A program made the position numbers and the translations under genes. The notes under the pieces were generated by a model that did no database searches, was not told the DNA's origin, and saw only the letters and a program-made list of their open reading frames with translations. A DNA stretch of 7,510 nt from Muribaculaceae bacterium (GTDB taxonomy: Bacteria; Pseudomonadota; Alphaproteobacteria; Rs-D84), in assembly GCA_023665245.1 (NCBI GenBank), contig JAMPEH010000106.1, positions 1-7,510 on the forward strand, given 5' to 3'. Below, one piece after another: positions 1-6,014 of the stretch (positions within the stretch are counted from its first letter, which is position 1; the number at the start of each line of letters is the position of its first letter).

Positions 1-73
1 GATCCTCTGTGACCATCTGCTCCACTTCATCCGCGATATGCTTCTGCCCCTTCGTGACATAAAACCGATCCAT
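1..73 (-). CDS. 5' end of an unidentified gene, running off the left edge
   Basis: An open frame starts at an ATG (73-71) and stays open for 24 codons to the window edge; it begins MDRFYVTKGQKHIADEVEQM. The start overlaps the last 47 bases of the transporter in another frame. An AAGGA sits only 2 nt before the ATG, and an AGGAA lies about 10 nt upstream, so the ribosome binding site is acceptable but not clean. Upstream of the ATG the same frame gives an arginine-rich, non-protein-like translation, which supports the ATG as a real start. The overlap would fit translational coupling as the third gene of the operon. I do not recognise the family. The alternative is that it is the true C-terminal tail of the transporter displaced by a second frameshift. 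Confidence 0.4.
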   Translation of the reverse strand, partial: MDRFYVTKGQKHIADEVEQMVTED

Positions 74-1034
74 ATTCCTTAAGTTCCTGAATCCGGTTCT
101 CCTCGGCTTCCTTCTCCGCCGCCTCAATCTCACGGCGCTGCAGCTCGTCGGCGGGTATGTACTCAATGCCCAATGCCGCGCACTCGGCAACCTTGCGCTC
201 CTGCAATTCTTTGGAAATCTGTGCCATGTGCTTTTCCAGATCAAAAAGGAAATAAAATACGATAAAGATGATCACACCCTGTATCACAATCGTTCCCTGA
301 TAGGCAAAGTTGATCCATCCTGAAGCCGCCGCCGGCTGGTCCGCATAGAGGGCAATCCCCTCCGCGCTCGTGCCAATCTGGGATGGCTGCATGTAGCCCG
401 TCAGCATCAGCCCTAAATTAAATACCCCCTGGGCGATCCCGACAGCAAACATCATGCCCGCACTGGTAAATCCGCCTGTCAGCCCGTCACAGCGGACTTT
501 CGTCTTCCACTCCACATAGTCGATGACGTCGCCCATATAGCTGATCATAGTATAGTTGTAAAACAGGGCTCCTATCGCCCCCACAGCAGTCGTGACCATG
601 ATCATGGTACCCTGTCCGGGACAGAGGAATGCCGCCAGGGAGCCGGCTGCAGCCAGGAGGCCCCCAATCCAGATACAGCGGCGGCGTCCCCACCGTTTCA
701 TCAGGGGCAGGAGCAGTAATATACCCGGTCCCATCGGGGATAATGCGATCATCTGGAAACGCGCCTGGAGGGACGCCGCCTCACCGTATGCATTGCCATG
801 GAACACCCATCCGCTGTAATAGATCAGGGAGATGTTCCGCAGGTTTGCGCATATGTTTGCCAGAAAGATGATCAGGATAAAAATGATCCAGTACTTGTTG
901 GTCAGGCATGCCCCCGCCTGTTTCCACAGGGTTGCTTCCTCGTGGATACTGACCGCCGATTCACTGTTCGTCGTCTGGGTTGCGCCGCTCCTCGGTGACG
1001 CGCTCGCGTGTGTAGAAATACTGCACAAAGGCAC
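27..1034 (-). CDS. GPH-type sugar:cation symporter, C-terminal half (frameshifted gene)
   Basis: This frame carries the second half of a glycoside-pentoside-hexuronide (GPH, MFS superfamily) transporter. Homology-like sequence begins around ESAVSIHEEATLWKQ (from about 962), then TM7 (KYWIIFILIIFLANI), a basic loop (MKRWGRRR), further membrane segments (WIGGLLAAAGSLAAF, MIMVTTAVGAIGALF), the GPH-like stretch MGDVIDYVEWKT, and a last helix (GVIIFIVFYFLFDLE). The tail is a charged, probably helical cytoplasmic region rich in Glu, Lys and Arg, common in Lachnospiraceae GPH proteins. The first 24 or so residues from the ATG at 1034 (Ser, Thr and Ala rich) look like out-of-frame translation of the upstream half, and there is no strong ribosome binding site before 1034, so this ATG is probably not a real start. 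A +1 shift (or loss of 2 bases) near 962-990 would join it to the N-terminal half. Substrate unproven; a rhamnosylated sugar or glycoside is inferred from context. Confidence 0.8.
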   Translation of the reverse strand: MPLCSISTHASASPRSGATQTTNSESAVSIHEEATLWKQAGACLTNKYWIIFILIIFLANICANLRNISLIYYSGWVFHGNAYGEAASLQARFQMIALSPMGPGILLLLPLMKRWGRRRCIWIGGLLAAAGSLAAFLCPGQGTMIMVTTAVGAIGALFYNYTMISYMGDVIDYVEWKTKVRCDGLTGGFTSAGMMFAVGIAQGVFNLGLMLTGYMQPSQIGTSAEGIALYADQPAAASGWINFAYQGTIVIQGVIIFIVFYFLFDLEKHMAQISKELQERKVAECAALGIEYIPADELQRREIEAAEKEAEENRIQELKEYGSVLCHEGAEAYRG

Positions 1035-1728
1035 ACATCATTCCCAGTATGCCGAATATTGTCATACTGATGAGATAACCCTTTGCGTTATCGCCGTTCA
1101 CGGCGGCACAGATACCTGCGAGAATCATCGGGAACAGGATCGACACAAGGCCTGTTCCCACATTGCCCACAATGGTGGACGCCATGGAAAGGTTCCGGCG
1201 CTGTAGCACATTGCGGGTGGAGACTGCAGGCATCAGGTCCTTTGACATGTTCCACATGGTGTACGCAACAGAATAGTACAGGTTGAACATGACCACGATC
1301 CAGACTGCCTGCGCCTTAATGGACTGGAACGGCATCCAGAACAGCAGGACGATACAGACAGCGATCAACGGTGCGCTGACGACCAGCCACGGACGGACTT
1401 TTCCCTGGCGGCAGGTCGTGGAATCGATCAGCTTGCTCATCACCAGGTTCGTCACTGCATCCAGCAGCTTGGACAGCACCGGGAACAATATCATAAAGGA
1501 TGCGATCCATGCCCCCTTGGACGCAGTGAAGCCAATGACATCCGTGAGATACTGGTTAAAATAACTGTTGACGATGGAGTTGGTCATCATCATGCCCCAC
1601 ACGCCGATGACATATCCGAGCCACATTTCCTTTTTCGTCGTGTTGGCCGAGGTAATTTTTGAGTTCCATTTGCTGCTGGTAAATGCATTTTCCAGCAGTC
1701 CACGTTTTGCTTTTACTGTTTGGCTCAT
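961..1728 (-). CDS. GPH-type sugar:cation symporter, N-terminal half (frameshifted gene)
   Basis: Encodes 255 residues with about six membrane segments: WLGYVIGVWGMMMTN (TM1), WIASFMILFPVLSKL (TM2), the cytoplasmic loop GKVRPWL typical of GPH symporters leading into TM3, then AVWIVVMFNLYYSVAY, GNVGTGLVSILFPMILAG and ISMTIFGILGMMCAFV. It ends a few residues after YFYTRERVTEE, a junction that in intact family members leads directly into the central loop and TM7. Here a TGA at 963-961 cuts the frame, and the other half continues in the next frame; together they would give a protein of about 565 residues. The ATG at 1728 has AAAGGAAA about 9 nt upstream. The gene starts 35 bp after the NTF2-like gene and is probably co-transcribed with it. 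As it stands a six-helix product would not be a working transporter, so either the gene is dead or the sequence has an indel error. Confidence 0.82.
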   Translation of the reverse strand: MSQTVKAKRGLLENAFTSSKWNSKITSANTTKKEMWLGYVIGVWGMMMTNSIVNSYFNQYLTDVIGFTASKGAWIASFMILFPVLSKLLDAVTNLVMSKLIDSTTCRQGKVRPWLVVSAPLIAVCIVLLFWMPFQSIKAQAVWIVVMFNLYYSVAYTMWNMSKDLMPAVSTRNVLQRRNLSMASTIVGNVGTGLVSILFPMILAGICAAVNGDNAKGYLISMTIFGILGMMCAFVQYFYTRERVTEERRNPDDEQ

Positions 1729-1763
1729 ATCTTATTTCCTTTCCTTTTCCCTGCCAGGCCTTA

Positions 1764-2735
1764 TCACTTTGTCCAGCCTGCATCAACCCTGACCGTATCC
1801 CTGTCCTCAACAAAATGCAAAAACTGCATCCTGTTTCCGGCAACGCGCTCCCCGGTGGCTTTGTCAGTCGTGACGATGTGGTAATGCAGCGCCGCCCATT
1901 CACCTGAGATGAGCATATTGTCAAAGCAGATGCGCTGAATGTCCTTTCCTGCAGCCTCGTCCTTCACGGCCTGTTTATACTCCGCCAGCGTCTTTACGTC
2001 CTTGTTAAAAATATGTTTGTAATCGGACGTGTAATAGCTGTCCGCCCATTCGCACCACGCGTCCGCACCCTTGTTCCACATATCAAAATCCCGGAGGATT
2101 GCATTCCGCATCTTATATCCCATCTCGTTCCTGATTGCGGTGGGATACGCGACGGGATATTTGACTGACATGTCATCCGTCTCAGGAAGCACTGCTCTCA
2201 GCACCGCCTCCGTCAGCTTATCCTGCACCGCCCGCAGCTTTGGATCCTGTATGCGGCTCAACCCGTCAAAATCCGCGCCGCGCGTGCCGGCCCAGCCCTC
2301 CGCCACGACAGCGCCGCGCACGCCGCCCAGGTCGGTGAACTTCACAAACTCCATCACGGAACCATCGGTCGCCGTCCCGCTTTCCCTGTTGATCGTTTTG
2401 ATCGCATAGTGGATGGCGCACCAGTCCCCGGCAATGACCATGTTGTAGAAATCACCCATCTGGATGTCATTGTTCCGAAGTGTCAGCTTCATCGCGGTCT
2501 GGTAGCCTTCCAGGGACAGTTTCACCGCATGCACGTTGTAGATGGATTCCGGTGTGTACAGCACATCCCCCCACGCCTTCCACGCGTCAAAGCCCCGGTT
2601 CCAGTTCTCAAAACCGCACAGCAGCCGGTTCTGGATTTTCTTTTCCATGTCCGTGTCCACGGGAGTGGGATTGACCACCGGGAATTTTTTTAACAGTTCC
2701 TCCGTCTCCAAAATTACATACTGCTTTTCGTTCAT
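1764..2735 (-). CDS. Tandem NTF2/SnoaL-like two-domain protein
   Basis: An intact 323-residue soluble protein with no signal peptide or membrane segment. It is an internal duplication: residues 18-60 align without gaps to residues 193-235 (FPVVNPTP against YPVAYPTA; ENWNRGFDAWKAWGD against DMWNKGADAWCEWAD), and a second block matches DFYNMVIAGDWCAIHY (95-110) with CFDNMLISGEWAALHY (270-285). Each half then ends in a beta-strand block (MEFVKF and MQFLHFVED) and a Gly-Trp element. This pattern fits the NTF2-like/SnoaL fold, normally about 120-140 residues per copy. His109 and His284, in the strand preceded by Trp, are kept in both copies. NTF2-like enzymes include isomerases, dehydratases and cyclases acting on small ligands, but many only bind; the reaction here is unknown. 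The start has AAGGAGG 8 nt upstream (2744-2750). First gene of the operon with the transporter, under the 2886-2965 control block. Confidence 0.78.
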   Translation of the reverse strand: MNEKQYVILETEELLKKFPVVNPTPVDTDMEKKIQNRLLCGFENWNRGFDAWKAWGDVLYTPESIYNVHAVKLSLEGYQTAMKLTLRNNDIQMGDFYNMVIAGDWCAIHYAIKTINRESGTATDGSVMEFVKFTDLGGVRGAVVAEGWAGTRGADFDGLSRIQDPKLRAVQDKLTEAVLRAVLPETDDMSVKYPVAYPTAIRNEMGYKMRNAILRDFDMWNKGADAWCEWADSYYTSDYKHIFNKDVKTLAEYKQAVKDEAAGKDIQRICFDNMLISGEWAALHYHIVTTDKATGERVAGNRMQFLHFVEDRDTVRVDAGWTK

Positions 2736-2885
2736 TTTTAGTGCCTCCTTTCATCGCCCATACAGCCGCTCCCACAGATTGCGGCATCTGGGCAGGTTGA
2801 CAATTGTTTCCATGCCAGTAATGGCAAAATCTCGGCATAATGAACAACATTCCTTTCGCCATCTGCGGATATTTTGCTTTTTTTA
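2736..2885 (-). promoter_or_regulatory. Long 5' leader of the NTF2-transporter operon
   Basis: If transcription starts just downstream of the TATATT box at 2894-2899, the leader before the NTF2-like start is about 150 nt, against roughly 44 nt for the rhamnosidase. It contains a small inverted repeat, TGCCA-GTAA-TGGCA (2813-2826), an 8-bp palindrome ACAATTGT (2800-2807), and the ribosome binding site AAGGAGG (2744-2750). I see no known riboswitch architecture and no terminator-like hairpin with a T run. A 62-codon minus-strand open frame through here (2926-2738) has unremarkable composition and would cover the promoter, so I do not call it a gene. Confidence 0.35.
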
Positions 2886-2965
2886 CTAATTCCAATATAG
2901 GCTAAATAAGGGCTAAATGAAAGCAATATTCATGATATTAGCATCATAATCATGACTACTTTTGG
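2886..2965 (-). promoter_or_regulatory. Promoter and operator of the NTF2-transporter operon (copy 1 of shared block)
   Basis: On the minus strand the block reads, 5' to 3': an imperfect palindrome ATGAT-N6-ATCAT (2932-2947), then ATATTGCTTTC, a variable 17-bp spacer, then a -10 box TATATT (2894-2899) followed by GGAATTAG. The -35 position at 2917-2922 is TTTCAT, a poor match to TTGACA, which fits a promoter that needs an activator bound next to or over the -35. The block aligns without gaps to 7122-7201. The variable part falls mainly in the spacer, while the -10 and the upstream palindrome and TTGCTTTC elements are kept, as expected for selected sites. Its right end overlaps the putative -35 of the divergent regulator gene, so bound protein could also affect that gene. 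The identity of the bound regulator is inferred. Confidence 0.65.
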
Positions 2966-2990
2966 AAAGATATCATTACTATGATGTAAT
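2962..2990 (+). promoter_or_regulatory. Candidate promoter of the AraC-family regulator gene
   Basis: TTGGAA (2962-2967) and TGTAAT (2985-2990) are separated by 17 bp, giving 4 of 6 and 5 of 6 matches to the sigma-A consensus. Transcription would start near 2997, about 40 nt before the ATG. The -35 overlaps the end of the divergent operator block. The spacer and -10 region also contain ATTAC-N6-GTAAT (2975-2990). Other AT-rich hexamers nearby (such as TATTAT at 3007-3012) leave the assignment open. Confidence 0.4.
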
Positions 2991-3003
2991 AATCAAAAAT
3001 ATG

Positions 3004-3016
3004 TGATATTATATCA
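3004..3016. promoter_or_regulatory. Perfect 13-bp palindrome before the regulator start
   Basis: TGATAT-T-ATATCA is a perfect inverted repeat around one central base. It lies between the candidate promoter and the ribosome binding site AAGGAGG (3022-3028) of the AraC-family gene. It could be an operator for negative control of the regulator gene or a chance palindrome in AT-rich DNA. Confidence 0.3.
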
Positions 3017-3036
3017 TTAAAAAGGAGGGATTTGAG

Positions 3037-4239
3037 ATGGATGAGATCCTTCAAGTGGATGTGACACAGAACCTGTCACTCTTAAAAGAATTGTTTTCCT
3101 GCGGGGATACTGTATTTTTCTGGAATTATGCCCCTGACGGGCATCTTGCAAAGACAAACTGCGGGCGTCTGGTTCTGGACACGTTCTTCCGGCGCTCCTG
3201 CATTGATTCCATGCTCCTGCATTTCCAGACGGAGGATGCCCCGATCATCCTGTCCGGACAGCTCGGGCTGATGTGGGCGGCCGCACGCGAGCCACAAAAA
3301 AGGACATACTGGGTGATAGGTCCCGTGCTAAATGCCGAGATGTCGACGGCAGACATCACGGAAGCCGCGCGCACCCTGCAGATCGACCTGACCTGGCGTG
3401 ACGATTTTATACAGCTGTTAGAATCCCTGCCCACCCTTGGCAACATGCTGTTTTGCAAGTACGCCATCATGCTGCACTACTGCGTGACCGGTGAGAAGCT
3501 CACCCATGCCAGTCTCAGCTTCCAGGGCAGCACGCTGCCGAAATCCAGTCAGGACTCTGAAAAGAGGAATCGCCAGCGTGTCTACAAGACAGAACGCGCC
3601 CTGCTGGCATGCGTGCGCAGCGGGGACCTGAATTACCGTTCCGTGCTGGCAAAAGCGAGCCAGCTCTCGAACGGGATCCGTGTCAGGACGAAAAACCCTG
3701 TCACCCAGGCAATGATCAGCGCGTCCAGTTTCACCTCGCTCTGCGTCCGCGCCGCCATCGAGGGCGGGCTGAGTCCTGAGATCGCCTACACGGTGGGGGA
3801 CAATTACATCCAGGGCATGGTAAACTGCAGGACCGTAAGCGACTTAAGTTCCTTAAACCACCAGATGTTTGAGGATTTCGTCCTGCGCGTCCACGCCATC
3901 CGGGAAATGGGAGACCTCTCCCGGATGGTGCGGGACGCCTGCACCTACGTGAATTTCCACGTGGAGGATGAACTGTCCCTCCCGCTCCTTGCGAAGGAGC
4001 TCGGGTATTCGGAGGGGCACCTGTCCCGCAGCTTCAAGGCGGAGACAGGCATAGGCGTGGCACAGTACATCCTGTCCAGGCGCGTGGAACGGGCAAAAGT
4101 ACTGCTGGAGGCAAACGACCTGTCCGTCAGTGAGATCGCCGCCGCCCTGCATTTCTGCTCGTCAAGCCATTTCAGCAGCAGCTTCCGCAGACTCACCGGC
4201 ATGCTGCCGCAGCAGTACAGGGACGGACACAACCCGTAG
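3037..4239 (+). CDS. AraC-family transcriptional regulator
   Basis: An intact 400-residue DNA-binding regulator. The C-terminal 100 residues form the AraC/XylS double helix-turn-helix: the first HTH around 314-335 (LSLPLLAKELGYSEGHLSR, then SFKAETG), the linker helix YILSRRVERAKVLL, and the second HTH around 362-392 (LSVSEIAAALHF, SHFSSSFRRLTG, then PQQYR), which matches the family signature. The N-terminal 300 residues are a ligand-sensing or dimerisation region of a kind common in Clostridia, with YWVIGPV at 91-97 and a helical middle part containing AAIEGGLSPEIAYTVGDNYIQ-like sequence near 239-259; I see no cupin or two-component receiver. The ATG has AAGGAGG 8 nt upstream. It is transcribed away from the NTF2-transporter operon and converges on the rhamnosidase gene, ending in TAG followed one codon later by another TAG. 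Inferred role: activator of the two flanking minus-strand units, responding to rhamnose or a rhamnoside. Confidence 0.9.
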   Translation: MDEILQVDVTQNLSLLKELFSCGDTVFFWNYAPDGHLAKTNCGRLVLDTFFRRSCIDSMLLHFQTEDAPIILSGQLGLMWAAAREPQKRTYWVIGPVLNAEMSTADITEAARTLQIDLTWRDDFIQLLESLPTLGNMLFCKYAIMLHYCVTGEKLTHASLSFQGSTLPKSSQDSEKRNRQRVYKTERALLACVRSGDLNYRSVLAKASQLSNGIRVRTKNPVTQAMISASSFTSLCVRAAIEGGLSPEIAYTVGDNYIQGMVNCRTVSDLSSLNHQMFEDFVLRVHAIREMGDLSRMVRDACTYVNFHVEDELSLPLLAKELGYSEGHLSRSFKAETGIGVAQYILSRRVERAKVLLEANDLSVSEIAAALHFCSSSHFSSSFRRLTGMLPQQYRDGHNP

Positions 4240-4241
4240 AC

Positions 4242-5927
4242 CTAGCTCCTTATCTTCTGCTTTGTCTGCCTTAACTGTTCTTCTATTTCCGCCAGGTTGA
4301 CCCTGGAGCACAGCATGGCTTTTACGGACGGCATCATCCCGTCCAGAATCTCCCTCACCGTCCTCTGCCTGTCCGGCTTCATGTCCGCCGGGAGCCTGTC
4401 GAGCAACGCTGTAAGCGGGCGTATGATCCCGGCTGTGTCCCCGCACTGCTCCAAAATGTCCAGCGGCCAGTCAAGGGAGTACCCCAGCAGGTGCGGTTTG
4501 TCCAGCAGGACCTTCACCTCCCACTGCCCGGACGGGTACTCCTTCTCGCCCTGCCCATCCGGCAGCGCCAGAACCGCCGTCGTGTCAAAAGGTACTTTCA
4601 GCCTGACCACGGCCTCGTTTTTTTCCACATCGACTTCCCATGAAACCCGGATCTCGCCCCTGGGGGACTGGAATTCTGCGGAGGCGCTGAGCAGTTTTCC
4701 ATACAGTTCCGGTGCGGCACGGAACCTGCGGTAGCCCGGCTCCAGCATCTGGATCCCGCACATGTACTCATACATCCACTGCACGATGGAACCATAAGCA
4801 TAGTGGTTGAGGGAGTTCATGCCCGTCCCGGAGATACGGCCGTCCTCCAGCACCGAGTTCCAGCGCTCCCAGATCGTGGTGGCGCCGGATTTCACCTCGT
4901 AAAGCCATCCCGGGTAATCCTCCTGGAACAGGATCTGGTAAGCTGTCCCTGAGTGTCCCGCGTCCGATAAGGCGCCGCAGAGCAGGGGCGTCCCCACAAA
5001 TCCCGTATCCAGGTGCATTCTCTTCTTCCTGACCAGCCGCACCAGCTCCGATGCCGTCTTCTCTCTCGCATCCTCCTCCACGATCCCGAACGCCAGCGCT
5101 ATGACATGGGCCGTCTGCGTCTGGACCGTGCATTTCCCGTTCCTGGTATAAAATTCATCCTGGATTGCATGCCTGATCTCTGACGCAAGTTTTTCATATT
5201 CCTCCGCCTCCCCATGATGACCAAGTATTTTCGCCGCTTCTGCAGTCAGTTCCGAGGAATGCATATAGTAAGCCGACGCGATCAGGTCCTTGTCCGTACC
5301 GCCCTCCACGGGACCGTCCAGGGCAAGCCAGTCGCCGTACTGGAAATCCCCCGTCCAGAGCCGGCCGCCGCCTTTTTCCTCCTCCCGCTTCCGGATCCAG
5401 TCCACCCACGCCTTCATGCCCGGGTACTGTTTTTTCAGGATACTGATATCCCCGTAATGCTGGTACAGCGTCCAGGGTATGATCACCGCGGCGTCGCCCC
5501 ATGCGGCCGCACCCCCGTGCTGCGGGGAGCCAGCCGACTTTTTTTCATGGATCACCGAGGGGACGACATTGCCCACCATACCGTTATTGGCCTGCTGCTC
5601 CTTCCAGAGGTCATGGAGATATTTACAATAAAAAGCGTACGTGTCCATGTTGAAAGACGCGGTCTTGCAGAAGACCTGTGCATCCCCCGTCCATCCCATG
5701 CGCTCGTCCCGCTGCGGGCAGTCTGTCGGGATGTCGAGGAAATTCCCCTTCTGGCTCCACTTTGCATTCTGGAAAAGCCGGTTGATCCATGGGTCCGAAG
5801 TGCGGATGTCCCCTGTCTCCTCCAGGTCCGAGTAGACCACACAGCCCTCAAAATCTTCCAGACGGACGGCCGAAAAGCCCTCCACCTTTACATAGCGGAA
5901 CCCAAAAAAAGTGAAATACGGTTCCAC
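4242..5927 (-). CDS. Alpha-L-rhamnosidase (GH78), catalytic C-terminal part of a gene split by TAG
   Basis: Carries the (alpha/alpha)6-barrel catalytic domain of glycoside hydrolase family 78, which removes non-reducing alpha-L-rhamnose by inversion. The hallmark motif DCPQRDERMGWTGDAQ is at residues 69-84 counted from the GTG at 5927; Glu75 in it is the expected general acid. TTIWERWNS (350-358) contains the expected general base, Glu354. The beta-sandwich domain follows from about 400, then a predicted helical tail of about 80 residues to the TAG at 4244-4242. The GTG at 5927 is probably not a true start: coding sequence of GH78 type (GNFYRENLRSARAQ) continues upstream in the same frame to the TAG at 6017-6015, beyond which the N-terminal part lies in the same frame. 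Read through, the enzyme would be 945 residues, with the key residues at 459 and 738. Without the N-terminal part this fragment would lack its sugar-binding sandwich domains. No signal peptide, so cytoplasmic action is expected. Confidence 0.88.
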   Translation of the reverse strand: MEPYFTFFGFRYVKVEGFSAVRLEDFEGCVVYSDLEETGDIRTSDPWINRLFQNAKWSQKGNFLDIPTDCPQRDERMGWTGDAQVFCKTASFNMDTYAFYCKYLHDLWKEQQANNGMVGNVVPSVIHEKKSAGSPQHGGAAAWGDAAVIIPWTLYQHYGDISILKKQYPGMKAWVDWIRKREEEKGGGRLWTGDFQYGDWLALDGPVEGGTDKDLIASAYYMHSSELTAEAAKILGHHGEAEEYEKLASEIRHAIQDEFYTRNGKCTVQTQTAHVIALAFGIVEEDAREKTASELVRLVRKKRMHLDTGFVGTPLLCGALSDAGHSGTAYQILFQEDYPGWLYEVKSGATTIWERWNSVLEDGRISGTGMNSLNHYAYGSIVQWMYEYMCGIQMLEPGYRRFRAAPELYGKLLSASAEFQSPRGEIRVSWEVDVEKNEAVVRLKVPFDTTAVLALPDGQGEKEYPSGQWEVKVLLDKPHLLGYSLDWPLDILEQCGDTAGIIRPLTALLDRLPADMKPDRQRTVREILDGMMPSVKAMLCSRVNLAEIEEQLRQTKQKIRS

Positions 5928-6014
5928 CCACGCATTGACTCCGCCGGAAATGTAACAGTGCTGCGCCCTGGCAGACCGGAGGTTCTCCCGGTAAAAATTC
6001 CCGTCTTGTAAAAT

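Noticed and set aside
961..963. Programmed +1 frameshift like that of prfB at the TGA
   Set aside because: The local CAG TGA A lacks the slippery CUU-type codon and the upstream Shine-Dalgarno-like element at the right spacing, and sugar symporters are not known for such control.
2797..2802. TTGACA on the plus strand as a -35 box
   Set aside because: No acceptable -10 hexamer lies 16-18 bp downstream.
2738..2926. 62-codon minus-strand open frame in the divergent control region
   Set aside because: It overlaps the -10 box and the whole leader and has no good ribosome binding site or family resemblance.
5214..6011. Long plus-strand open frame (265 codons) opposite the rhamnosidase
   Set aside because: It lies antisense to the conserved GH78 catalytic domain. 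Its composition is that of an antisense shadow in GC-rich DNA, rich in Pro, Arg and Val, with no recognisable domain.
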